This document shows, piece after piece, positions 47,566 to 54,731 of a stretch of DNA of 64,000 nt; position 1 is the stretch's first letter; each line of letters opens with the position of its first letter. The stretch covers positions 124,001 through 188,000 of the forward strand of contig NZ_VSKK01000002.1 in assembly GCF_008086205.1 (NCBI RefSeq). The letters run 5' to 3'. The translations under genes and the position numbers were made by a program. Origin of the DNA: Bizionia myxarmorum (GTDB lineage Bacteria > Bacteroidota > Bacteroidia > Flavobacteriales > Flavobacteriaceae). The notes under the pieces were generated by a model. It was not told the DNA's origin and did no database searches. It saw only the letters and a list, made by a program, of their open reading frames with translations.

Positions 47566-48429
47566 TTGGATACGAAAGAGGATGATGGATGGTTATATAC
47601 CATTTCTTCCAAACGGAAATTAATCGACTTTAATTTTGCCGAGATTTGGCGTTATCGCGATTTATTATTTCTGTTTGTGAAGCGCGATGTGGTAACGGTT
47701 TATAAGCAAACTATTTTAGGGCCGCTTTGGTACTTAATTCAGCCGTTGTTTACGGCTTTAACATTTACCCTTATTTTTAATAAAGTTGCTAATATTGAAA
47801 CCGGAACGGTGCCGCCTTTCTTGTTTAACTTGGCGGGTGTTTCCATTTGGAACTATTTTAATACTTGTTTAACTTCTACTAGTGATACTTTTACGAGTAA
47901 TGCGTCTATTTTTGGAAAGGTATATTTTCCACGGATTATCATGCCTTTATCTATTATCATTTCTAATTTGATGAAGTTTGGGATTCAGCTATTTATTTTC
48001 ATTGCTTTTTATATTTATTATTATCTTAATGGGGCAGACATTCATGTAGGTTCTAGTATTCTGGTTTTCCCAGTTATTGTTGTTCTTATGGGCTTGCTAG
48101 GCCTCGGCATTGGGATGCTTATTAGCAGTATGGTGACGAAGTACCGCGATTTGAAATTCTTGGTTGGTTTTGGGGTACAATTACTGATGTATGTGTCGGC
48201 TGTGATGTATCCATTAGCTTTAATGCGTGAAAAATTACCAAAAATTGCTTGGGTTGTAGAGTATAACCCCGTGGCGTATATTATTGAAACGGCCCGCTAC
48301 ATGCTGTTGGGTACTGGCACGTTTAGTTGGTTTGGAATTTGGTATACGGTTGTTGTGACATTGGTGATTTTGATGTTGGGGATTGTGGTATTTAATAGGA
48401 CTGAGAAGACTTTTATAGACACCGTATAG
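47566..48429 (+). CDS. Wzm-type ABC-2 polysaccharide/polyol-phosphate exporter permease
   Basis: 287 residues with six membrane segments. The family motif region is FVKRDVVTVYKQTILGPLWYLIQPLFTALTF, quoted here in part (TVYKQTILGPLWYLIQP), and the C-terminus has a VEYNPVAYIIETARYMLL loop. With Wzt it exports undecaprenyl-PP-linked glycan. No ATG lies between the in-frame stop at 47539 and residue 100, so it must start at a non-ATG codon; TTG at 47566 is best. It is separated from wzt by 362 bases of tandem repeats rather than being coupled to it, which is odd for this pair. Confidence 0.9.
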   Translation: MDTKEDDGWLYTISSKRKLIDFNFAEIWRYRDLLFLFVKRDVVTVYKQTILGPLWYLIQPLFTALTFTLIFNKVANIETGTVPPFLFNLAGVSIWNYFNTCLTSTSDTFTSNASIFGKVYFPRIIMPLSIIISNLMKFGIQLFIFIAFYIYYYLNGADIHVGSSILVFPVIVVLMGLLGLGIGMLISSMVTKYRDLKFLVGFGVQLLMYVSAVMYPLALMREKLPKIAWVVEYNPVAYIIETARYMLLGTGTFSWFGIWYTVVVTLVILMLGIVVFNRTEKTFIDTV

Positions 48430-48448
48430 GTGTTAGGTTTGAGGGGAG

Positions 48449-48527
48449 TCAAATTCCAAGTTCCACGTTCAAAATTCCAAAAAAGTAGCGAACCAAAGAT
48501 CAAAGAATTAAGAACAAAGAACAAAGA
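48449..48527. repeat. Two heptamer arrays (TCAAATTCC type and ACAAAGA type)
   Basis: 48449-48479 reads tcaaatt, ccaagtt, ccacgtt, caaaatt, cca. 48493-48527 reads five in-phase units ccaaaga, tcaaaga, attaaga, acaaaga, acaaaga. They lie just after the wzm stop codon. Confidence 0.8.
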
Positions 48528-48570
48528 GTTATAAATGACAGTTTAGTTAGAAGGAAATAATTATTTTTAT

Positions 48571-48642
48571 AGTCGCAGTCGCAGTCGCAGTCGCAGTCGC
48601 AGTCGCAGTCGCAGTCGCAGTCGCAGTCGCAGTCGCAGTCGC
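48571..48642. repeat. Perfect hexamer array, 12 x AGTCGC
   Basis: 72 bases made of exactly twelve AGTCGC units, with no mismatch, between wzm and wzt. It runs into a GCCCG...CGGGC hairpin element at 48641-48669. Perfect identity indicates recent expansion. Confidence 0.97.
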
Positions 48643-48669
48643 CCGCCTTCGCAAATGCTACGGACGGGC
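48641..48669. repeat. GCCCGCCTTCGC...GGACGGGC hairpin element
   Basis: GCCCG at 48641-48645 pairs with CGGGC at 48665-48669, with a possible GCC/GGA extension and a central gcaaatgctac. Similar elements are, as I recall, dispersed in flavobacterial genomes. It is fused to the end of the hexamer array. Confidence 0.6.
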
Positions 48670-48721
48670 AGGCAGTTTTCAGTCACAGTTTTCAATGGCT
48701 GTATCAGAATTATGGAACTTG

Positions 48722-48785
48722 GAATATTGAATATTGAATAACGAATACCTAGTAACGAATTAACGAATATCGAATAACGAAGTTT
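48722..48785. repeat. Heptamer array (GAATATT/GAATAAC) directly upstream of wzt
   Basis: Units gaatatt, gaatatt, gaataac, gaatacc, tagtaac, an 8-base gaattaac, gaatatc, gaataac, gaagttt. It ends 6 bases before the wzt ATG, so its length sets the leader of wzt. Confidence 0.85.
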
Positions 48786-48791
48786 AAAATC

Positions 48792-50030
48792 ATGGGTGTC
48801 ATTTTAAAAGCTGAAAATATATCTAAACAATACCGCCTTGGGCTTGTGGGGACTGGGACCATCAGTCATGATTTGAATAGATGGTGGGCTGGCATTCGTG
48901 GGAAGGACGATCCGTATTTGAAGGTGGGTTCGGTGAATGATAGAAGCACCAAATCGGATAGCGATTATGTTTGGGCCTTACAGGATATTAATTTTGAAGT
49001 GCAACAAGGTGAAGTATTGGGTATTATTGGAAAAAATGGGGCAGGTAAAAGCACCCTGTTAAAAATATTATCTCGGGTCACGATTCCTACCACAGGCGAT
49101 ATTAAAACCAAAGGGCGCATTGCTAGTTTATTGGAAGTAGGAACGGGGTTTCACCCGGAATTAACAGGCCGTGAAAATATTTATTTAAACGGTGCTATAT
49201 TGGGCATGCGGAAAGCCGAAATAAAAGCTAAAGAACAAGAGATCATTGAATTTTCGGGTTGCGAGCGTTATGTAGATACGCCTGTAAAACGTTATAGTTC
49301 CGGGATGCGTGTGCGTTTGGCTTTTGCTGTAGCGGCCTTTTTAGAACCTGATATTTTGGTGATTGATGAGGTGCTGGCCGTTGGCGATGCCGAATTCCAA
49401 AAAAAAGCTATTGGCAAAATGCAGGATATTAGTAAAGGCGATGGGCGAACGGTGTTGTTTGTGAGTCATAATATGGCGGCTGTAAAAAGTTTGTGTACAC
49501 GTGCTATTGTTTTAGAGCATGGGACTTCTGTTTTTGAAGGGGGAACAGAAGAGGCCGTGAACTATTATCTCAATAATAAAACATCCAAACCTTTAGTTTT
49601 TGAAGATTTTGACAAAAACTTCGGGATTTGTAAAATAGAGTTCTTAAATTCTAAAAATGAACGAATTGAGAACGCCTTGGTAGGGCAGGAAGTACGGTTA
49701 AAAGTTTCATACAGAAATCCTGATTTAAGGAATTTGTCCTTATCCATTGCTTTTTATAATGAATATGATGAGTTTTTATTTGCTTGTAGAAGTGATGTGA
49801 TAGATAAGACTTATGCTGATAAGGAGGGCGTGGCTATTCTTTCTGTGGAAAAGTGGCCAGTAAGTAAGGGTGTTTACTCTTATAATACGTCCGTGCATGA
49901 GGCGAATATGGTATTAGAAAACATGAAGGAGATTGGACAAATCGTCATTGAACAAGGCGATTTTTATGGGTTTGGTAAACTGCCAGCTTCAGGAAAAAAA
50001 GGATTTTATACTAATTATCAATGGCTATAA
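48792..50030 (+). CDS. Wzt-type ABC exporter ATPase with C-terminal glycan-binding domain
   Basis: 412 residues. The ATPase domain (about 1-255) has Walker A GIIGKNGAGKSTLLKIL, signature YSSGMRVRLAFA and Walker B DILVIDEVLAVGD. From about 265 to the end is a beta-sandwich resembling the Wzt C-terminal domain that recognises the finished, capped glycan chain (NERIENALVGQEVRLKVSYR). This implies that the chain end is chemically marked, fitting the sulfotransferase and methyltransferase-like genes that follow. It overlaps the sulfotransferase gene by 10 bases. The membrane partner is at 47566-48429. Confidence 0.93.
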   Translation: MGVILKAENISKQYRLGLVGTGTISHDLNRWWAGIRGKDDPYLKVGSVNDRSTKSDSDYVWALQDINFEVQQGEVLGIIGKNGAGKSTLLKILSRVTIPTTGDIKTKGRIASLLEVGTGFHPELTGRENIYLNGAILGMRKAEIKAKEQEIIEFSGCERYVDTPVKRYSSGMRVRLAFAVAAFLEPDILVIDEVLAVGDAEFQKKAIGKMQDISKGDGRTVLFVSHNMAAVKSLCTRAIVLEHGTSVFEGGTEEAVNYYLNNKTSKPLVFEDFDKNFGICKIEFLNSKNERIENALVGQEVRLKVSYRNPDLRNLSLSIAFYNEYDEFLFACRSDVIDKTYADKEGVAILSVEKWPVSKGVYSYNTSVHEANMVLENMKEIGQIVIEQGDFYGFGKLPASGKKGFYTNYQWL

Positions 50031-50875
50031 AGAAAATAAAGAACAGGATAAAAGTAGTTAAGGTTCTCGTAGAAAATTATTTTCTAAAGCTTTTTGGTTA
50101 TACCTATAAAGGTAAGCGGAATCAGCCGATTGTTTTTATATTAAGCACTGGCAGATGTGGTTCTACTAGTATTAAAAATGTATTTAATCAACATTCGAAG
50201 TTTATAGCCTTTCATGAAGTCATTCCTGATTTAATTCAGTTGTCAACACAATTGGCGGAAAATGCCAATCGAGAAAAGGAGATTTATTCAAAATTGGATG
50301 CCATATTTTCAGAGCGTATTTGGGAAGGAAAACGAGGAGAAATCATTGTGCACTCCGATCATAGGTTATGGAATTTAGTCCCTTATTTGTCTCGTTATTT
50401 TAAGCATGCTTTTTTTATTCATTTAATAAGAAACCCTTCAGATTCTGTTAAATCTTATATTCAAAGAGATTGGCATTTGCCAACTTCTACTGAAACTACC
50501 ATTAATCAATTTGACAAATACCGTCTTTATGGAGATAAAGTACATGCGATGCCTGTTGAAGCTTGGGAACATTTGAATCAAACGGAGAGATGTTTGTGGT
50601 ATTGGAATTATGTTAATACCGCCATTGCTAAAGACCTAAATAGTTTAGATATAAATACTTGGGGTGTTGTTAAACTTGAAACTTTTATTGATGATATGAA
50701 TCAGGTTATAAAGACTAAATTTCAATTGGAAGCCGATTTCTTCTTTAAAGATGAAATAACGAATAGAAGTAAGAAAGAAATCAAGTCGGATGCTATTTTA
50801 GCTGGCATTGAAAAGACTATTCAGGAGCGCAATGAAGACTTGTTTTTAAACTATTATCCAAATTATAAACAATGA
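50021..50875 (+). CDS. Sulfotransferase family protein
   Basis: 284 residues. The N-terminal PAPS-binding loop is FILSTGRCGSTSIKNVF (about 39-55), and the 3'-phosphate region is FIHLIRNPSDSVKSYIQRDW, both typical of carbohydrate/Stf0-like sulfotransferases. It should transfer sulfate from PAPS to a sugar in the exported glycan. It overlaps wzt by 10 bases and the next gene by 4 bases (ATGA), so the three are translationally coupled. Sulfation would suit a marine surface polysaccharide and might be the end mark read by the Wzt C-terminal domain, which is inference. Confidence 0.85.
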   Translation: MAIKKIKNRIKVVKVLVENYFLKLFGYTYKGKRNQPIVFILSTGRCGSTSIKNVFNQHSKFIAFHEVIPDLIQLSTQLAENANREKEIYSKLDAIFSERIWEGKRGEIIVHSDHRLWNLVPYLSRYFKHAFFIHLIRNPSDSVKSYIQRDWHLPTSTETTINQFDKYRLYGDKVHAMPVEAWEHLNQTERCLWYWNYVNTAIAKDLNSLDINTWGVVKLETFIDDMNQVIKTKFQLEADFFFKDEITNRSKKEIKSDAILAGIEKTIQERNEDLFLNYYPNYKQ

Positions 50876-51609
50876 TAAAAAAAATAAAGTATAGAATAAA
50901 TGCTTATGTGGATGGTAGGCTTAAGGGACTCTATAAAAAGCAAAGAAAAATTAGTCAAATTCAATTTAATCAGGCGCAATTACATCAATTATTTAATGAT
51001 ACCTCTTTCTTTATTCCCTTTTCGAACTGGGCTATTTCTCCAAGTACTATTTGCCATGTTTTAAATGATATTGTTGTAAACAATCGTAAAAGTATTATTG
51101 AATTTGGCGCAGGTGCATCTACGCTTTATATCGCCAAATTATTAAAGTCTAATCACATTGAAGCCTCTTTTTTGACAGTAGAATCTGATTTGGATTGGGC
51201 AGCCAAACTTACCAAGCAATTGAAGGTGTTAGATTTGTTAGATTATGTTACAGTCGTTACTGCCCCCATTAAACCTGTTGATACGGCATTAGCATTTGAA
51301 GAACAAAAGTTGTGGTATGATGCTGACGCGTTAGATAAAGCGTTGCATACTATTCCTACAATTGATCTTGTTTTGGTTGATGGCCCTTATGGTGGTTTGA
51401 CACCCCATTCACGTTATTCTGCCGTTCCTTATCTTAACCATAAATTGGCCAGGACGTATTCTGTATTTTTAGATGATATTGATAGAGTCGATGAGCAAAA
51501 TATCTTAAAATCATGGGAAGCCCGCTTGAATTGTCGGGCGCGCATTATAGAACGCTACGCTATTTTAAGTCCAGACGAACAGTTTTATGCCAAACCCTTT
51601 CAGCTTTAA
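50872..51609 (+). CDS. SAM-dependent methyltransferase-like protein
   Basis: 245 residues with a Rossmann motif I SIIEFGAGASTLYIAKLL (about 79-96), an acidic residue in FLTVESDLDWAAKL, and DLVLVDGPYGG later. The same EFGxGxST signature occurs in the minus-strand protein at 56924-57577, so they belong to one group. The N-terminus is basic. The likely job is to methylate or otherwise modify a sugar in the pathway, but no substrate can be read. The start codon overlaps the sulfotransferase stop. It is the last gene of the wzt operon before a terminator. Confidence 0.7.
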   Translation: MIKKIKYRINAYVDGRLKGLYKKQRKISQIQFNQAQLHQLFNDTSFFIPFSNWAISPSTICHVLNDIVVNNRKSIIEFGAGASTLYIAKLLKSNHIEASFLTVESDLDWAAKLTKQLKVLDLLDYVTVVTAPIKPVDTALAFEEQKLWYDADALDKALHTIPTIDLVLVDGPYGGLTPHSRYSAVPYLNHKLARTYSVFLDDIDRVDEQNILKSWEARLNCRARIIERYAILSPDEQFYAKPFQL

Positions 51610-51683
51610 TGATTTCTATACATTCGATTTGAATTCGCATATTTTATTGCTTAATGCATTTTTGAATAGCTTTTTTTCATAAA

Positions 51684-51709
51684 AAAACGGATGCCAAGGC
51701 ATCCGTTTT
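51684..51709 (-). terminator. Bidirectional terminator between convergent genes
   Basis: AAAACGGATGCC pairs perfectly with GGCATCCGTTTT around AA, with an A run on the left and T run on the right. It serves both the plus-strand methyltransferase-like gene and the minus-strand 249-residue gene. Confidence 0.92.
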
Positions 51710-51732
51710 CCATTTGGTTAAACATTGACTAC

Positions 51733-52482
51733 TTACAATACCTCCAAGATTTGTACGGCATTATGTACGCCGTTTTTAAGAACGTATTGGATTCCATTTA
51801 ACTCCTGAAAGAAAGCCACTTTTAATAGGTAAAAGCTTAGTCCTGTACCTGCAGCCGGTGCTACTGGAGTTAAGGTAACGGTAGTATTCGTGCCATTTAT
51901 AGGCAGGTTTACCACGTTTGATAACTGTAGGTCCTTGATCTCGGTTGTAAAGTCCAAGTTTAAGAAGCCACCGCTAAACTCCACATGTGTGGCGCCTTCC
52001 GGAATCCTCAACTTTTGGTCTGGGGTGAAATTAGTAATCACCATTTCACCTGTTACCGTATTCAAGGTTACATCGGCTAATAAAACCTCCATTAGGATTG
52101 CTTTTCTATTAAAGTTAAACCCTTTTAGGGGTAGCTTTCCTGCTGCTGTTAAAATACCGACCGCCACATTTCGTTGGCCTCTAATAGAGATTAGGTCTTC
52201 ATTTTTAACCTGCGACATGGCTTGCATGAGGCGTGAGGACAGCTTGCTGTCTTTGGTTTTAGACACGATGTCTATACTTGCACGACGGAGTATTTTTCCA
52301 CTAGTAGCGCTGTTTGCGAACTCGCTGTTGTTTTCACGGGTTCTTTGAAAAGCAGGATCGCTTTTAATGCGGTCTTTACTAATGCTTGATTTGGATCTGA
52401 TTCCATATCCGTCTTCTGTCTTGTAAAAGTTCACATCGTCGATGGAGCCTCTTACTTTAAATAGGCTTTTATATTTTGCCAT
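51733..52482 (-). CDS. Hypothetical protein, 249 residues; paralogue of 43269-44018
   Basis: Function not recognised. Same length as the protein at 43269-44018, with shared blocks: MAKYKSLFKVRGSIDDVNFYK, RIKSDPAFQRTRENNSEF, SATSGKILRRA, GFLNLDFTTEIKDLQLS, VAFFQELNGIQYVLKNGVHN. Conservation is strongest in the first 70 and last 90 residues. It has no signal peptide or membrane helix. As in module 1 it is a minus-strand, single-gene unit with its own strong terminator, and a small HTH-like gene lies divergently, here 875 bases away. Two copies at 8 kb distance inside one polysaccharide locus suggest a duplicated cassette. Confidence 0.8.
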   Translation of the reverse strand: MAKYKSLFKVRGSIDDVNFYKTEDGYGIRSKSSISKDRIKSDPAFQRTRENNSEFANSATSGKILRRASIDIVSKTKDSKLSSRLMQAMSQVKNEDLISIRGQRNVAVGILTAAGKLPLKGFNFNRKAILMEVLLADVTLNTVTGEMVITNFTPDQKLRIPEGATHVEFSGGFLNLDFTTEIKDLQLSNVVNLPINGTNTTVTLTPVAPAAGTGLSFYLLKVAFFQELNGIQYVLKNGVHNAVQILEVL

Positions 52483-52932
52483 AATATTAAAATTTGTGCA
52501 TCGGCTTTAGGTTTTTTCTATATTCGTTTTAAAACGTGCTACCGATACTGGTTAAACATTATTTGATTGCTTTTTAGAGGTGTGTTTCATGATCGGCTTC
52601 CTGGCATGAGCTCCTAGCAGGAATTGGATTTTTGAACAACACGTCACAATCTTATGGCTAATGTATTTCGATAAAAAGGGGTGGGTTTTGGTTTTCGGGA
52701 TTATGGGTTGTTTTTGTTTGTAGTTTATGTACATAGTTGATAAGCTGTGTATTGACAGGAAATTGCTTGGTTCTTTGTTCAGGGTTCTAAACTGTTTGTT
52801 TTGTGTTTTTTACTGCATTTTAGTGTTTTTTGATGCTTTTGGGTGTTTATGGTGGTGATTTTGGCCTCTTATTCACTCGGACTACCCTCGGAGTACCCTC
52901 AACGTTAGGTGGGAGCTAGGTTTGAGTTAGGA

Positions 52933-53030
52933 GTGAATAGTGAATAGTGAAGAGTGAAGAGTGAAGAGTGAAGAGTGAAGAGTGAAGAGTGAAAAGTGAA
53001 AAGTGAAGAGTGAAAAGTGAATAGTGGAAA
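52933..53030. repeat. Heptamer array, 14 units of GTGAAGA type
   Basis: Fourteen 7-base units in perfect phase: gtgaata twice, gtgaaga six times, gtgaaaa twice, gtgaaga, gtgaaaa, gtgaata, gtggaaa. Confidence 0.95.
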
Positions 53031-53042
53031 GTTGGGATTGGA

Positions 53043-53154
53043 GATTGATGATTAACGATTGGAGATTGGAGATTGACGATTGGAGATTGACGATTGGAGA
53101 TTGACGATTGGAGATTAACGAATGAGGATTAACGATTAGCGATTGGTGAATAGC
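53043..53154. repeat. Heptamer array, 16 units of GATTGGA/GATTGAC type
   Basis: Sixteen 7-base units in phase, mostly alternating gattgga and gattgac, with gattaac, gaatgag, gattagc, gattggt and gaatagc variants. It starts 12 bases after the previous array, whose unit sequence is different. Confidence 0.95.
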
Positions 53155-53357
53155 GCCTATTGGCTTCCTGTAGTTCTTTGATTTTCAGATGCTTTAATTT
53201 TGTAAGAATTATCTTTGGCACTTTATTTGATATTGATTAATTCTGAAACTTAAAAAATCACGGATGGTTTTACTAATGAACAGCCCAATAAAAACAATAC
53301 CCATGAAACTCGAAATAGCAAAGAGAAAAAATAGGCGTATTACGAATATTGAGCCTT

Positions 53358-53573
53358 ATGAAACAGTTATGTATTTATCCAAAAGAGGTGGCGATTATAC
53401 TCGGTAAATCGCCAACAACCGCACAAACGCTTGTGCGCACTATCAAGGATGCTTTAGGGAAAACCAAGCATCAGGCCTTGAGTATTCGTGAGTTTTGTGT
53501 TTATATGGATTTGTCTTATACGGATGTTTTTAATGAGGTTAATAATATTACTACTGAAGATGGTTTGGGTTAA
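53358..53573 (+). CDS. Small HTH-like protein, module 2
   Basis: 71 residues from the ATG at 53358 (MKQLCIYPKEVAIILGKSPT). The pattern YPKEVAIILGKSPTTAQTLV followed by HQALSIREFCVYMDL fits an excisionase-like or MerR-like winged helix-turn-helix: a helix that picks a site, a turn with Ser/Pro, a second helix and a short strand. It resembles the N-terminal half of the protein at 44587-44979. It is divergent from a 249-residue gene, as in module 1. It lacks the acidic C-terminal half of its homologue. A regulatory role for the module is inferred. Confidence 0.6.
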   Translation: MKQLCIYPKEVAIILGKSPTTAQTLVRTIKDALGKTKHQALSIREFCVYMDLSYTDVFNEVNNITTEDGLG

Positions 53574-53717
53574 AATTGGCTTTTATTAGTTTGTTTTTGA
53601 TTCGTGTTTTTCGATTTATTTTGTTTTTATAAAGTTTTTCACTCTTTTTCGGCTCTTTCTTTATTTTTAGCATTTATTTTCAGGCGACTTTGTATATTAG
53701 TCCTGTAAAATAAAACC

Positions 53718-54647
53718 ATGCAAGAGCAGCCCCTTGTTTCCATCATTATTCCGACATTTAACCGTGCGCATTTAATTGGCGGGACGTTGGATTCTGTATT
53801 GGCACAAACGTATACGAATTGGGAATGTATTGTGGTGGATGATGGAAGTACGGATGGGACGGAAGCCTTGTTAGAGGCCTATATAGCTAACGATAATCGT
53901 TTTCAATTTCATAAACGACCAGATACTCATTTGCATGGTGGTAATGGGGCACGGAATTATGGGTTTGAGGTTAGTAAAGGAGAATTTATTCAATGGTTTG
54001 ATAGTGATGATTTGATGGTGCCGGAGAAGATTGAAATTAAAGTTAAAACTATTTTAGATTATAATGTTGATTTTGTGATTAGCCAAACTCAATATTTTAA
54101 TAGAGAAAAGGGAGGTGAGTATACTTACAATTTTAAAGCTGAAGAGGTGAGTTTCATATCTTATGTAACTACATATATAAGTTGGTTTACACCTGATTTG
54201 TTTATAAAAAAATCTTTTGCTGAAAAAGTTAGTTTTAATGAAGTTTTAAAAGCGGGGCAAGAGTATAATTTTTCTTGTAAATTATTACTTAAAACCACAT
54301 CTTTAAAAAAAATAGATAAAGTTCTAACTTTGAGACGTTATCATGATAGTTCTATTGGGTATAAACGAAGAGAGAACAATTTCTCTTATTTCAAGTCAAG
54401 GCTTGAAATGTATTGGATTAATTACAAAGAAATTATAAAATTAACCCACAACAAACAATTCGAGAAATACACGTTACTAGTTTGCTTATCTTCTTATTTT
54501 CAAGGTAACAAAAAAGTGAAGATGCCTAAAGGATTTGAAATTGCTATGGTAAAGGCATTTGGAGTGAAGTCTATTTATTTTTTTGGCGCCCTTTCAACAT
54601 ATTATTTATATGGGAAATATCACTTTTTTTATTTAAAGCTTAAATAA
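53718..54647 (+). CDS. GT2 family glycosyltransferase
   Basis: 309 residues, GT-A fold. Motifs: VSIIIPTFNRAHLIGGTLDS, WECIVVDDGSTDGTEALL and the DxD in FIQWFDSDDLM. No membrane segments. It should add a sugar to the growing lipid-linked glycan in the cytoplasm. It is the first glycosyltransferase after the second repeat module; a 144-base AT-rich gap precedes it and an 84-base gap separates it from the GT4 gene. The 3' half of the gene is more AT-rich than the 5' half. Confidence 0.9.
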   Translation: MQEQPLVSIIIPTFNRAHLIGGTLDSVLAQTYTNWECIVVDDGSTDGTEALLEAYIANDNRFQFHKRPDTHLHGGNGARNYGFEVSKGEFIQWFDSDDLMVPEKIEIKVKTILDYNVDFVISQTQYFNREKGGEYTYNFKAEEVSFISYVTTYISWFTPDLFIKKSFAEKVSFNEVLKAGQEYNFSCKLLLKTTSLKKIDKVLTLRRYHDSSIGYKRRENNFSYFKSRLEMYWINYKEIIKLTHNKQFEKYTLLVCLSSYFQGNKKVKMPKGFEIAMVKAFGVKSIYFFGALSTYYLYGKYHFFYLKLK

Positions 54648-54731
54648 AGTTATAATATTTTTTTTAGTTTGTGTACAAATTTGAGATTTGTGTAGAATTT
54701 TCATTAATATGTTAAAAATTGTAGTTCTCTT

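Larger units (their letters stand above)
52483..53357. other. Long divergent intergenic region of module 2
   Basis: 875 bases between the second 249-residue gene and its HTH-like gene. It holds catgagctcctagcag at about 52603-52618, similar to a sequence in module 1, and two heptamer arrays. A short T-rich, low-complexity stretch (52770-52860) lies between. I see no convincing gene or -7 box here. Confidence 0.5.

Noticed and set aside
53303-53404. A 33-residue frame overlapping the start of the module 2 HTH-like gene
   Set aside because: It is in another frame, short and has no recognisable domain; the HTH-like frame keeps the pattern shared with module 1.
43269-53573. Reading the duplicated 249-residue modules as prophage remnants
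   Set aside because: No integrase, capsid, portal, tail or lysis genes are nearby, and each gene has its own promoter region and terminator, unlike a decayed phage operon.
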